The translations under genes and the position numbers were made by a program. A stretch of 64,000 bases of DNA from Betaproteobacteria bacterium (GTDB lineage: Bacteria > Pseudomonadota > Gammaproteobacteria > Burkholderiales > Casimicrobiaceae): NCBI GenBank assembly GCA_016716425.1, contig JADJWJ010000008.1, positions 1 through 64,000 on the forward strand. Direction: 5' to 3'. Positions 43,186 to 51,910 of the stretch are shown here, piece after piece. The notes beneath the pieces were generated by a model. It saw only the letters and a program-made list of their open reading frames with translations, was not told the DNA's origin and did not search any database. Position 1 is the first letter of the stretch; each line of letters starts with the position of its first letter.

Positions 43186-45402
43186 TCAGCGATCCATCGC
43201 GCGGATGGTGGCGGCCGCGGAGCGCAGCCGGGCGGAGGCCTCGCGCGCGAGGTTGAGCAGCAGCAGGCTCGCGAGCGCCGGGTCGTCGTGCCGGATTTCG
43301 TCCAGCGCGGCGCGCGTCAACACGTAGACGACCGAAGGCTCGTCGGCCACCCCAGTGGCCGTGCGGCCGCCGCCGTCGAGCATCGCCGCCTCGCCGATGA
43401 TCACGCCGGGCGCGAAGCTCGCGAGCCGGCGCGCCTCGGCCGCATCGCCGCGCACGTGCGTCAGGATCGACACCGATCCGCGCGCGAGCGCGTACAGCCG
43501 GTCGCCCGGCTCGCCTTCGCGAAACAGCACGGCGCCGGCGGCGAGTTCCTGCCGCTCCACCCGTGCGGACAGCGCGGCGAGTTGCGCCGGCGCGAGGTCG
43601 CGCGCCAGCGGCAGCGCGGACAGCGGCCGTTCCGCGTCGGCCACGGCAGCGCCGCTGTCGGCGAGAACCATCGCTTCGGCGGCCTCGAGCGCGCGGTCGG
43701 CGTCGCCGTAACGCGGCGGCGGCTCGCCGCGCGCGAACGCGCCGAACGCGGCCAGTGCGCGCGCATGCCGCCCGCCGGGTACGACGCCGGCGAGCAGCAG
43801 CGGCACGCCGTGCTGCTGCAGCTGGCGCGCGATCGCGTCGAGCGCCAAGGCGCCCGACGCGTCGATCGTCGTCACGCGATGGAGATCGAGGATCACGCAG
43901 CGCGCGCCGCGCGCGTGCGCCTCGACCTCGCGCCGCAGGCGCTCGGCCGTCCCGAAGAACACGGCACCGGCGAGCTCGATCAGCCGGGTGCCCGCGCCCG
44001 CCTCGCGCAGCCGCTCGGCGACGTCGGGCGGGTAGAGCCGGCGCGACGTGCGCGTCTGCCCGGTCGCCACCGCGTGGATCAGCGACCGGTTCATCGCGAC
44101 GACGAACAGCGCGACCGAGAGCACGACGCCGGCGACGATCGCGACGACGAAGCCGAACGCCACCGTCGCGGCCGCGACGACGACGACGACGGCGAGGCTC
44201 CACACCGCGTCACGGTCGCGCGCGCCGGCGCGCAGTTGTCGCCACAGCTGCCGGCTCCACTGGTCGAACAGGCCCAGCGCGACGAACAGCATGATACCGG
44301 CGGTCACCGCGACGGGGATCGCGCCCAGCAGCGGCGCACCCGCCGCCAGCACCAGCCACAGGATGGCGGCGTTTGCGAACGCGGACGCCCGCGAGCGCCC
44401 GCCCGCCCGGGCCGCCGAGAACGCGCACACCGCCGAGAACGCGAGCGGCAGGCCGCCGAGTGCGCCGGCGGCGAGGTTGCCGCACCCGTGGGCGATCAGT
44501 GTGCGGTTCGCGTCGTGCCGCGTGCCGTGCGCATTGTCGACGGCGGTGGCGGCGAGCAGCCCATCCAGCGCGCCGACCAGCGCGAGCACGACCGCCGTCG
44601 TGACGATGGCGCGCCAGTGCGCCGCGGCCGCGGCCGGGACGACGTCTCCGAACAGCGCCGCCAGCACTTCGGGTTGCAGGATGTCGCCGGTGGGAGCGCC
44701 GATCCGCGGCCCCAGCGCGGCGTCGGGCACGAGCCCCACGAGCGCGAAGTAGAGCAGCGTGCCGCACGCCATGCCAAACAGCGCGGCGGGCCAGCGCGGC
44801 CACCGCCGCACGACCAGCCACGCCGCCGCCAGCGTCGCGAGTCCGACGGCCGCGCTGGCCGAGAAGAGGTGCGACGTCGCCGCGCCGAGATCGCCGGTCG
44901 CGTGCCAGGTGCCGACGCCGAGCAGCGGCGGCACCTGCGCCAGCACGATCAGGATCGCGACACCGTCCATGAGGCCGGCGACCACCGGCATGGGCACGAA
45001 CTTCGCGAGCGACCCGATGCGCATGACGCCGAACGCGACCTGCAGCGCGCCGGCGCCCAGCACGGCCAGCCCGGCGACCGCGAGCACCAGGCGCACGTCG
45101 GGCGCGCCGTCGCGTGCGAGCGCGGGATCGCCGGCGAGTACCGCCACCAGTCCGGCATAGATCAGCGTTATCGACGTGCGTGGCTGATAGAACGGCAGCC
45201 GCGCGCCGCCGACCGCGCAGGCGATCGCGGCGCCTACGATCGCGGAGACGAACGACGCGCGCACACCCGCGCCGGCCGCCGCGGGCCCGAGCGCCGCCAC
45301 GGCAAGCAGGCCGAGCGGCAGCAGAATGCCGACGCCGACGGCCGCGGTCGCGGCCCCCGCGCGCAACTCGTCGAGCCGCGCGGCCATGGCTGCTCGAAGC
45401 AT
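43186..45402 (-). CDS. SulP transporter fused to STAS and cyclic-nucleotide-binding domains
   Basis: This protein of about 738 residues has 10-12 membrane segments of the SulP/SLC26 type (LPFYQPRTSITLIYAGLVAV, KFVPMPVVAGLMDGVAILIV), a STAS domain (VFFGTAERLRREVEAHARGA, CVILDLHRVTTIDASGALAL) and a C-terminal cNMP-binding domain (AGAVLFREGEPGDRLYALAR, GVIIGEAAMLDGGGRTATGV). It probably moves an inorganic or carboxylate anion under nucleotide or conformational control. ATG 45402 is chosen because GGGAGG lies just upstream; the frame also opens from GTG 45423. Confidence 0.85.
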   Translation of the reverse strand: MLRAAMAARLDELRAGAATAAVGVGILLPLGLLAVAALGPAAAGAGVRASFVSAIVGAAIACAVGGARLPFYQPRTSITLIYAGLVAVLAGDPALARDGAPDVRLVLAVAGLAVLGAGALQVAFGVMRIGSLAKFVPMPVVAGLMDGVAILIVLAQVPPLLGVGTWHATGDLGAATSHLFSASAAVGLATLAAAWLVVRRWPRWPAALFGMACGTLLYFALVGLVPDAALGPRIGAPTGDILQPEVLAALFGDVVPAAAAAHWRAIVTTAVVLALVGALDGLLAATAVDNAHGTRHDANRTLIAHGCGNLAAGALGGLPLAFSAVCAFSAARAGGRSRASAFANAAILWLVLAAGAPLLGAIPVAVTAGIMLFVALGLFDQWSRQLWRQLRAGARDRDAVWSLAVVVVVAAATVAFGFVVAIVAGVVLSVALFVVAMNRSLIHAVATGQTRTSRRLYPPDVAERLREAGAGTRLIELAGAVFFGTAERLRREVEAHARGARCVILDLHRVTTIDASGALALDAIARQLQQHGVPLLLAGVVPGGRHARALAAFGAFARGEPPPRYGDADRALEAAEAMVLADSGAAVADAERPLSALPLARDLAPAQLAALSARVERQELAAGAVLFREGEPGDRLYALARGSVSILTHVRGDAAEARRLASFAPGVIIGEAAMLDGGGRTATGVADEPSVVYVLTRAALDEIRHDDPALASLLLLNLAREASARLRSAAATIRAMDR

Positions 45403-45424
45403 CGCCTCCCTTGGTTGTCGCACC

Positions 45425-45797
45425 GTGCTGGCGCGCGTGCTGGCGCGACATCATAAAGGGATCGCAGCCCCGGCGGTGGACCTGCGACGGGGGCGTTCGC
45501 GGCGAACCGCCGCGCATGCCAACGGGTGCCCCGGCACGGTGGGTCGTCGAACCGCGCTCGTCGGCCGGACAGCGGCAGTGCGACCGGGCAACGGCAGTGC
45601 GACCGGGCAACGGCCGGTACGGCCGCGCGACGCCGTGCCGTTGCAACGCCCCAGTTTCATCCCGGGGCGCGAACGCGACGAGGAACCTGCTTCATGGTTC
45701 TCGTCGACTCGCGGCGACAGCCGCTCCCTCACCGCGTTCGGGACGACGCGGAATCGCGTATCGCCAACCGAACACCAACAGTCTGGCGACTGCCCGC
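45425..45797. other. intergenic stretch of about 370 bp without a gene
   Basis: Apart from a 19-bp tandem duplication at 45573-45610 I see no gene, RNA or clear promoter here. Overlapping open frames on both strands have no recognisable product and low-complexity Arg-rich translations. Confidence 0.5.
45573..45610. repeat. 19-bp tandem duplication
   Basis: CGGCAGTGCGACCGGGCAA is present twice, head to tail (45573-45591 and 45592-45610). A partial third start (CGGCC) follows. Confidence 0.85.
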
Positions 45798-46100
45798 TCA
45801 GTACAGGCCGGCGAGCACGCGCTCCGGCGTGCGCTCGCGCGCCGCCTCCGCGGCGCGCGCGAGCAGCGACGGCGACGCGCCGATGTCGCGCAGCAGGTGC
45901 GCGCCCAGCGTGCCGAGCGCGACGCGCTCGCCGACGTGCGGGTCGTGCGCACGCGCGCAACGGCGCGACCTGGCCGCGGCGCGCCGAAGCGCAACGGCGA
46001 TGCGCGCGAAGAAGCGGGCGGCGCCGTCGAGCGCCTGCGCCATCGCCGGAATCGACGGCGGCGTCAGCGAAAGTGCGTGGTACGTGGCGATCGGATTCAT
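45798..46100 (-). CDS. small basic protein divergent from a LysR gene (DUF1127-like tail)
   Basis: The 100-residue protein is Arg/Ala rich with an N-terminal helix (MAQALDGAARFFARIAVALR) and a C-terminal stretch VALGTLGAHLLRDIGASPSL. The latter recalls the short DUF1127 motif ending L-R-D-I/L-G. GAGGAGG lies 7 bp before the ATG (46100). It is divergent from the LysR gene and may be its target. Confidence 0.6.
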   Translation of the reverse strand: MNPIATYHALSLTPPSIPAMAQALDGAARFFARIAVALRRAAARSRRCARAHDPHVGERVALGTLGAHLLRDIGASPSLLARAAEAARERTPERVLAGLY

Positions 46101-46120
46101 GGCGGGGCCTCCTCGGATCG

Positions 46121-46201
46121 ATGCTGGTAAGGATAGGTGGCCAGGGCTCCCCGCGGAATCGATTTGTTCCGGCCAGTTTGGTCAGTTATGCTTACCAGCA
46201 T
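46121..46201. promoter_or_regulatory. inverted repeat across the divergent lysR promoter region
   Basis: ATGCTGGTAAG (46121-46131) and its exact reverse complement CTTACCAGCAT (46191-46201) lie 59 bp apart, covering the whole gap between the divergent genes. The right arm touches the lysR start. Paired distant sites would fit binding of a LysR-type tetramer. Confidence 0.45.
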
Positions 46202-47177
46202 GCCTCGCCCTGTCCGCCTGCCCCTCAACACGCTGCCCGCGTTCCGCGCCGTGGCCGAGCTCGCGAACCTGCGCGCGGCGGCCGAGGCGCTGCACCTGAC
46301 GCACAGCGCGGTCAGCCAGCAGATCCGCGGGCTCGAGGAGCAACTGGGCTTCCCGCTGTTCGACCGCCGCGGCCGGCGCGTCGTCCTCAACGCGGGCGGC
46401 GAGGCGTTGCTGCGCAGCGTGCAGGCCGCGCTCGCCACGCTCGACGAGGGCGTGCAGGCGGCGGCCGCCGCCGCGGGCGGGGCCGCGCAGCGGCTGCGGG
46501 TGACCGTGCTGCCGTCGTTCGCGCAGCGCTGGCTGCTGCCGCGGATCAACCGCTGGCGCGAACGGCACCCGGACATCGCGCTCGAGATCGACGCGTCGCA
46601 GCAGGTGGTCGATCTCGGTCGCGAAGGTTTCCACGCGGCCGTGCGCTACGGCGCCGGGCCGTGGCCGGGACTCGTCGCCGAGCGGTTGTTCACCGGCCCC
46701 GTGCACATGATCGCCGTCGGCACGCCCGAGGCGGCGCGGCGGCTGGCCGGCGCGGGCCCGGCCGTCCTCGCCCGCGAGCCGCTGCTGGGTGACGCCGAGT
46801 GGTGGACGACCTGGCTGCGCGCCGCGGGCGTGCGCGCGGACGTGCGGCCGGTGGCCGTGTTCAACGACGCGGGGCTCATGCTGCAGGCCGCCGAACAGGG
46901 CATGGGGATCGCACTCTCGCGCGAGCTGCTCGCCGCCGACGCGCTCGCGGACGGCCGGCTCGTGCGCCTGTCGCCGCTTGCGGTCGAGCTCGAGCCGGCG
47001 CACACGTATCAGCTCGTCTACCCGCCCGTCCTGCGCGACTCCCCGCCGCTCGCGGCGCTGCGCCGGTGGCTGCGCGACGAGATCGAGCGCTCGCGCGCGA
47101 CGCTGCGCTCCGGCAGAACTACAGCGCGAGCGCCAGGAGAAACGCGCCGACCATCGCGAACGCGATCGCGACCTTGA
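46200..47177 (+). CDS. LysR-family transcriptional regulator (GcvA-like)
   Basis: The protein of about 325 residues has an N-terminal winged helix-turn-helix (PLNTLPAFRAVAELANLRAA, then HLTHSAVSQQIRGLEEQLGF, with PLFDRRGRRVVL) and a substrate-binding-like effector domain (VTVLPSFAQRWLLPRINRWR, GREGFHAAVRYGAGPWPGLV, EQGMGIALSRELLAADAL). This order is typical of GcvA/AmpR-type LysR proteins. ATG 46200 is the best start; 46188 is possible. The C-terminal 20 residues overlap the convergent DUF456 gene and look non-conserved. Confidence 0.88.
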   Translation: MPRPVRLPLNTLPAFRAVAELANLRAAAEALHLTHSAVSQQIRGLEEQLGFPLFDRRGRRVVLNAGGEALLRSVQAALATLDEGVQAAAAAAGGAAQRLRVTVLPSFAQRWLLPRINRWRERHPDIALEIDASQQVVDLGREGFHAAVRYGAGPWPGLVAERLFTGPVHMIAVGTPEAARRLAGAGPAVLAREPLLGDAEWWTTWLRAAGVRADVRPVAVFNDAGLMLQAAEQGMGIALSRELLAADALADGRLVRLSPLAVELEPAHTYQLVYPPVLRDSPPLAALRRWLRDEIERSRATLRSGRTTARAPGETRRPSRTRSRP

Positions 47178-47598
47178 CCGCGGTCCCGATCAGCAACCCG
47201 AGCCAGGTCGCAACCCCGACCTTCCCCGCGATCAGCGCGTCGCGCTGCGCGACGTACTCGCCGAGCGCCGCGCCGACGAGCGGCAGGAACAGCAGGCCGA
47301 CGAAGCCGGTGAACACGCCGGCGACCGTTCCGATCATCGCGCCGACGATCGCGAGCCGGCTCGCCCCCGCGCGCTTGGCACCCGCCGCCGCCGCGAAGTA
47401 GTCGACCGCCCACGCGATCACCGTCAGCACTGCGCACACGACGACGAGCCACACCGGCACGTGCGCGAAGTCGTCGATCCAGGCGCCGAGTGCGATGCCG
47501 GCGAAGACGAACACGACGCCGGGAAGCGCCGGCAGGATCGTGCCGGCGAGGCCGATGAGGATCAGGGCGGCAGCGGCGAGCCAGAGGAGGATCGTCAT
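47119..47598 (-). CDS. DUF456 membrane protein
   Basis: This 159-residue protein has four to five membrane segments and the DUF456 motifs GLAGTILPALPGVVFVFAGI, DYFAAAAGAKRAGASRLAIV and a Gly-rich GAMIGTVAGVFTGFVGLLFL with PLVGAALGEY. Function unknown. ATG 47598 (MTILLWLAA) is chosen over the longer frame from 47673, which adds a charged non-conserved leader. Its 3' end overlaps the lysR 3' end by 59 bp. Confidence 0.8.
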   Translation of the reverse strand: MTILLWLAAAALILIGLAGTILPALPGVVFVFAGIALGAWIDDFAHVPVWLVVVCAVLTVIAWAVDYFAAAAGAKRAGASRLAIVGAMIGTVAGVFTGFVGLLFLPLVGAALGEYVAQRDALIAGKVGVATWLGLLIGTAVKVAIAFAMVGAFLLALAL

Positions 47599-47824
47599 GA
47601 GGGTGCGGTGTTTCCGTGTAGGCGCGGGCAAGGATAGCTGGTCGAGCGCCATGGCGCGCTGCTTGCCATGCATACCGGCGGCTCCGTATTACGCCCCAGT
47701 CATTTCCGCTGCGCTGTCAGGTACTTGCCGTTGACGCTCGCCAACTGTGCGACGTAGCCTATTCGCTTATCCGTCATACAGGCAACCTACATCTCATTGG
47801 GCCTCACGTCGGTAGGGTGCGCGA

Positions 47825-48541
47825 ATGCCCATCTACAAAGGTAAGAGTGAGATTACCTCGCTCGCCGACTGGGAGGCGTTGGGAGGGCCGAAGTCAAGGG
47901 ACCAGTGGGTTCCTGACCGTAGTGCGATGGAAGCGGCTCGATCGTGGCTCCACGATGGCGGAAGAACTTTCCCCTACGAGGTGGCGCGTATTCTTGCGAC
48001 TCATCCAGACTTCGGGCCAACGACGTCGTGGCGTGGCGAGCCTGAGGTGAAGCTACCGTTCGATGCCTTTGCCGGAGAGCCGCGCAATACGGACGACCTA
48101 GTGATCGCCCAAGACTCCTTCGGGTCATACGCAATGGCGGTTGAGGCCAAGGCCGACGAACCCTTCAGTGCAACTGTCGCTGAGACGCTGGTTGACGCGG
48201 TAGAACGAAAGATGGAGAACCCTAGATCCAACGGGGTCACCCGAGTGGAGCAGTTGGTCATGGCCCTGTTGGGCCCTCGCAAGAGCGGAGAACCGAAGAT
48301 CGGCGAGCTGCGTTACCAGCTGCTAACCGCTGTAGCTGGTGTGCTCTGCGAGGCAGAGCGTCGCGAGACCGACCGCGCGATTCTGTTGGTTCAAGAGTTC
48401 ATCACTCGGAAGACTTGCGACGAGAAGCACCGCATGAACGCCGCCGACTTGAATCGGTTTCTGGGTCGACTAAGCCATGGCACAGTCAGCGCGCTGAACA
48501 ACTCATTGGCCCATTCCTTGTCCCCGGCAGTCCATTGCTGA
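47825..48541 (+). CDS. DUF6946-like protein with a possible nuclease core
   Basis: This is a 238-residue soluble protein. RNTDDLVIAQDSFGSYAMAV and EAKADEPFSATVAETLVD place Asp, Glu and Lys as in PD-(D/E)xK folds (E-x-K). GELRYQLLTAVAGVLCEAER and DRAILLVQEF match the DUF6946 type as I recall it. Base composition is visibly lower in GC than neighbouring genes, and it sits alone between unrelated genes next to a dispersed repeat, which suggests horizontal arrival. A defence or repair role is possible but unproven. Confidence 0.55.
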   Translation: MPIYKGKSEITSLADWEALGGPKSRDQWVPDRSAMEAARSWLHDGGRTFPYEVARILATHPDFGPTTSWRGEPEVKLPFDAFAGEPRNTDDLVIAQDSFGSYAMAVEAKADEPFSATVAETLVDAVERKMENPRSNGVTRVEQLVMALLGPRKSGEPKIGELRYQLLTAVAGVLCEAERRETDRAILLVQEFITRKTCDEKHRMNAADLNRFLGRLSHGTVSALNNSLAHSLSPAVHC

Positions 48542-48651
48542 GCAAGCAAGTCCGCCTGTACGTAGGCAAGGTGACGAAGAATCTGAGGCAATGAGGTGAG
48601 GAGCGATTCAAAAGTGACGCCGGTTTCTAACAGGCAGTTGAAATTGCCCAG

Positions 48652-48747
48652 GTGTCATCCCGAGGAGCGCAGCGACGAGGGATCTGCTGTTGCGCAACCT
48701 TTCGATTCGTACCGGTCGCAGATCCCTCGCTGCGCTCGGGATGACAC
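48652..48747. repeat. dispersed palindromic repeat, family A copy 2
   Basis: GTGTCATCCCGAGGAGCGCA with GCGACGAGGGATCTG on the left, and CAGATCCCTCGCTGCGCTCG with GGATGACAC on the right, are near-perfect reverse complements around a 30-nt loop. It is the best-preserved copy in the window (others at 3379 and 41240). Confidence 0.85.
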
Positions 48748-48818
48748 CCATTGGTGGAAATCGACTCGAACTTGAACGGCCTGTCAGGCCTCACATCGCG
48801 ACGGCCAAGGCGCGCCTG

Positions 48819-49370
48819 ATGCCTGCAGATTCGTTCCCGCTCGACACCGCCTCGCTTCGGCTGCGCCACCTCGTCGTCGAAGAGGCCGTGGTGCTGATGG
48901 AACTGAACGGTGAGCCGTCCACCCGGCGCTGGCTTCCGTCCCATGTCTACCCGGACACGGATGCGGCCACCGCTCGCGTGCGCCACCTGATTTCGTGCTA
49001 TTCGTCGCCTGGCGATCCACGCCTGGGCCCGTACGTGCTGGCCGTCGAACATCTCGCCAGCGGAATGCTGCTTGGCCACGTGGGTTTCAGCCCCTTGCGC
49101 AGCGAAGTGGAGGTTTCCTACGCCATCGCCGAGGGCTCACGCGGGCGCGGGTACGGTTCCGAGGCGCTGCTCCACTCGTGCCGGTGGGCGGCAAAGCACT
49201 TCAACCTGCCTGGCATCCTGGCCATCACCGAATCCGCGAACGTGCCTTCGCGCCGCACGCTGGAGCGCGCCGCATTCGTTCACGACGAAGACACGGTCAT
49301 GCGGTTCCAGGGTCGCCTCCAGACCGTCAGTCGCTACTTGTGGCGCCCCGCGGTCGACCCGGCGCGGTGA
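48819..49370 (+). CDS. GNAT-family N-acetyltransferase (RimJ/RimL-type)
   Basis: The 183-residue protein shows LDTASLRLRHLVVEEAVVLM, SGMLLGHVGFSPLRSEVEVS, YAIAEGSRGRGYGSEALLHS with the acetyl-CoA loop, and SANVPSRRTLERAAFVHDED. ATG 48819 is chosen because the frame upstream of it is encoded by the dispersed repeat. Substrate unknown. Confidence 0.82.
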   Translation: MPADSFPLDTASLRLRHLVVEEAVVLMELNGEPSTRRWLPSHVYPDTDAATARVRHLISCYSSPGDPRLGPYVLAVEHLASGMLLGHVGFSPLRSEVEVSYAIAEGSRGRGYGSEALLHSCRWAAKHFNLPGILAITESANVPSRRTLERAAFVHDEDTVMRFQGRLQTVSRYLWRPAVDPAR

Positions 49371-49480
49371 CGCCCCGCAGCCGCCGCAGACTGCGGCGTG
49401 ACCCCTCGCCCGAGACGTCCCGGCGCGGCAGGCGGCTCGGCGCGAACGTCCGGCCACATCGCCCGCCGCCCGCGCACCCT

Positions 49481-49822
49481 TCAAGATTCGGGGTCGAACA
49501 TGATCTCGCGGACTTCCTGCGAGCACCGGCAGCTCTCGGCAATGCGCGCCGCCCAGGCCAGCGCCTCGGCGTGCGTGGGCACTTCGATGACCGAAAACCC
49601 TCCCACGACGGCCTTCGTCTCCGGAACGGGCCCGGGCGAGGCGGTGCCGTTCGGCGCAACGATCGTCGCCTGCTGCCGAAGGACTCCGCCACCGAAGATC
49701 CAGACGCCCGCGGCCTTCGCCTCCCGAACCACGGCGTGCGAAGCCTCGCCTACCGCCGGCCAGTCGCCCGCGGGAATGTGGTCCATCGAGCCGTCGTCGA
49801 AGGAAATCAGGTACCGTGGCAT
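49481..49822 (-). CDS. YciI-family protein
   Basis: The 113-residue protein begins MPRYLISFDDGSMDHIPAGD, has AKAAGVWIFGGGVLRQQATI, GGFSVIEVPTHAEALAWAAR and a final CRCSQEVREIMFD. This is the YciI/DGPF fold with the usual alpha-beta order. Such proteins are often near ECF sigma factors, but none is here. AAGGAG upstream of the ATG supports the start. Confidence 0.8.
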   Translation of the reverse strand: MPRYLISFDDGSMDHIPAGDWPAVGEASHAVVREAKAAGVWIFGGGVLRQQATIVAPNGTASPGPVPETKAVVGGFSVIEVPTHAEALAWAARIAESCRCSQEVREIMFDPES

Positions 49823-50177
49823 CTTGAAGCTCCTTTGCCTTGGGGCCGCTGCCGGCCCGGCGACCCGAATGATGCAACAAGTGCGTCACCTCGACTCCTC
49901 GCCGCGCACGGAAGAAGGCACGGCAAACAACAACCCTGCCGCCGCCGGCGCGGCCGATCCGGCTGTCGAGATTCGTTCCGCTCGTTCCCGCAGGAACTCG
50001 AGGTCGCCAGGGCATTGCGCACTCCGATCCCGGGTTGCCCGGGGATCGAGCCGCGTTCTCGTATTGCGTGGTTATCGCTGTCGCGCTTCGCCAGCCGGAC
50101 CACCCGTCGTTGCGCCCGGCAGCCGCCGGCCGGCTTCGCCACTCGTCTTCCGCGGTCGAACTCCAACGCCCTGCGTC
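49823..50177. other. intergenic stretch of about 355 bp without a gene
   Basis: No recognisable gene or RNA. An imperfect palindrome (CGATCCCGGG and CCCGGGGATCG, 50025-50048) has no T-tract and is not clearly functional. The only sizable frame, on the minus strand, has no known motif. Confidence 0.5.
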
Positions 50178-50642
50178 ATGCATAGAACCCGTAGCGCCGT
50201 GTCGGCAGACATCGGCGAGTTGATCGAAGCGATCGAGTGGGTCAGCGCCGGAGCCGACCTCGGAAACGCCGCGTACGTCCGCCGCGACGATGGCCGCGTC
50301 TTCTGGATCGGCGACGGGATCGAACAGGTGGACGACGTTCCTGACGACAGCGAAGACGGGGCGCGCTATCTCGCCCTGCCCGACAAGCGGGACCTCGGTC
50401 TGGGCAAGCCGCTCGCCTTGCGCTTCGCCGAGGAGCATCTGCCGTCCGGCCTGGCCGAAGTCAGGGACATCTTCAGCCGGCGCGGGGCGTATCAACGCTT
50501 CAAGGATCTTCTCGAACGGCAGAACCGGCTCGAGGATTGGTATCGATTCGAGGCGTCGGCGATCAAGGACGCCGTTGCCGCGTGGGCGCAGGCGCACGGA
50601 CTCGAGGTTCACGGCCCGGAACAAGGGGCAGCGGACGCCTGA
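50178..50642 (+). CDS. UPF0158-family protein
   Basis: The 154-residue protein has ELIEAIEWVSAGADLGNAAY and VRRDDGRVFWIGDGIEQVDD at the N-terminus, then ARYLALPDKRDLGLGKPLAL, a GAYQRFKDLLERQNRLEDWY segment and AIKDAVAAWAQAHGLEV. This matches UPF0158, in which the FK.LL....L...WY part is highly conserved. No biochemical role is established. Confidence 0.8.
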   Translation: MHRTRSAVSADIGELIEAIEWVSAGADLGNAAYVRRDDGRVFWIGDGIEQVDDVPDDSEDGARYLALPDKRDLGLGKPLALRFAEEHLPSGLAEVRDIFSRRGAYQRFKDLLERQNRLEDWYRFEASAIKDAVAAWAQAHGLEVHGPEQGAADA

Positions 50643-50709
50643 GCTCCGTTGGGCAACGGCAACGGCAGCGCGTATGCTGTTCGATCGCACGCGCCAGGCA
50701 GGGGGTGCC

Positions 50710-50916
50710 ATGCAGCTCACCGCCGTGTTTCGCCCCGTTCCCGAAGGCATTGTCGCCTTCGTTCGGGAACCGCCGGGAGCGAACTTTCATCCCCGCGGAC
50801 GAGCGGGCCCGCGGGCAAGCGGTTGCATTCTTGCCGAGCATTCGTGGCCAGAGGTCGCCCGACGCGCGCGACGGGCACCAGCGGTCAGCGATGCGCACCG
50901 CACACCGATGACGTGA
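50710..50916 (+). pseudogene. HicB-like antitoxin remnant
   Basis: MQLTAVFRPVPEGIVAFVRE, then PPGAN, matches the start of small HicB antitoxins (LTAVF..VPEG..AFVEELPGAN). After that the frame (FHPRGRAGPRASGC) no longer resembles HicB, which suggests a frameshift near 50785. No HicA partner follows. GGGGG lies 4-8 bp upstream. Short, so the assignment is tentative. Confidence 0.4.
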
Positions 50917-50923
50917 ACGGGCA

Positions 50924-51904
50924 ATGGACCGGCGGACATTCGTCACCATCGTTGCCGGCACATGCCTGCTGCCGTCGCTCGCGGTTCGCGCACAGCAGGA
51001 CGGCAAGCCGGTCAGGATCGGATTGCTTGCTCCGGCGACGGAGCCGGGGGCAGGGAGCCGGATCGATCTGGCAGCGCTGCGTACGGGATTGCGGGAGTTG
51101 GGCTGGGTTGAAGGGAAGAACCTCTCGATCGAAATCCGTTGGGCGGGCGAGAATTCGCGGCGCCAGCGCGAACTCGCCGCCGACCTCAGGGCGCTTCCGG
51201 TGGTGCTGATCCTCGCGTTCGGCACGAGCACGATCCGCGCGGCACACGATGGTGCGCCGGGATTGCCCATCGTCATGGTCAACGCGGGTGACCCCGTGGG
51301 CGCGGGGTTCGTGGCCAGCCTGGCCCGCCCAGGCGGCGACCTGACCGGCACCTCGGCCGCGGGCGAGGAAGTGCTGGCCAAGCAGCTGGAGCTGCTGGCC
51401 GCCGCCGTGCCGAAAGTGCGCAGGGTCAGCGTGCTGATGAACAGCGCGAACCCTGCCAACGGATTCTTCTTCGACGCGATGTCGCTGCGCGCGAACACCC
51501 TTGGCCTGCAGCTGGAGCGCATCGACGTCGAGGCGGAAGGCGATCTGGACAAGGCCATGGCGCGCGCCAAGGGAGGCGCGCTCGTCGTCGTGGGCGACCC
51601 GATGTTCCTTCGGCGCCGCGCCAGCATCACCGCGCTGGCGGTCCGCCACCAGGTGCCGTCCGTGTTCGGCGGACGCGAGTATGTCGCTGCCGGCGGCTTG
51701 ATGTCCTTCCTCTCATCCAACGCGTGGCATTGGCGCACCGCAGCCGGCTTCGTCGACAAGATCATCAAGGGTGCCAAGCCGGCCGACATTCCGGTGGAGC
51801 AACCAACCAGGTTCGAGCTGGTGATCAACGCAAGGACGGCGAAGGCGCTCGGCATATCCATGCCGCAAGCGCTGCTCGCGCGCGCAGACGAGGTGATCCA
51901 GTGA
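50924..51904 (+). CDS. ABC-transporter substrate-binding protein (ABC_sub_bind type)
   Basis: This 326-residue protein begins MDRRTFVTIVAGTCLLPSLA, a signal peptide with RR near the N-terminus, then QDGKPVRIGLLAPATEPGAG, FRRGL-type segment LAALRTGLRELGWVEGKNL, IPIV-like GLPIVMVNAGDPVGAGFVAS, and RPGGDLTG. The last two are the core motifs of the PF04392 family related to TrpX. No permease or ATPase genes follow, so it is an orphan. Such orphans are frequent in Burkholderiales. The ligand is unknown. Confidence 0.85.
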   Translation: MDRRTFVTIVAGTCLLPSLAVRAQQDGKPVRIGLLAPATEPGAGSRIDLAALRTGLRELGWVEGKNLSIEIRWAGENSRRQRELAADLRALPVVLILAFGTSTIRAAHDGAPGLPIVMVNAGDPVGAGFVASLARPGGDLTGTSAAGEEVLAKQLELLAAAVPKVRRVSVLMNSANPANGFFFDAMSLRANTLGLQLERIDVEAEGDLDKAMARAKGGALVVVGDPMFLRRRASITALAVRHQVPSVFGGREYVAAGGLMSFLSSNAWHWRTAAGFVDKIIKGAKPADIPVEQPTRFELVINARTAKALGISMPQALLARADEVIQ

Positions 51905-51910
51905 ATCCGG

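Noticed and set aside
43288..45456. 722-codon plus-strand frame
   Set aside because: Shadow of the SulP gene on the other strand; Arg/Ala-rich with no domains.
48690..48818. N-terminal extension of the GNAT gene at 48819
   Set aside because: The added residues are translated from the dispersed repeat and are not part of the GNAT fold.
50025..50048. Palindrome CGATCCCGGG / CCCGGGGATCG as a terminator
   Set aside because: Imperfect, no T-tract, and not just after any gene end.
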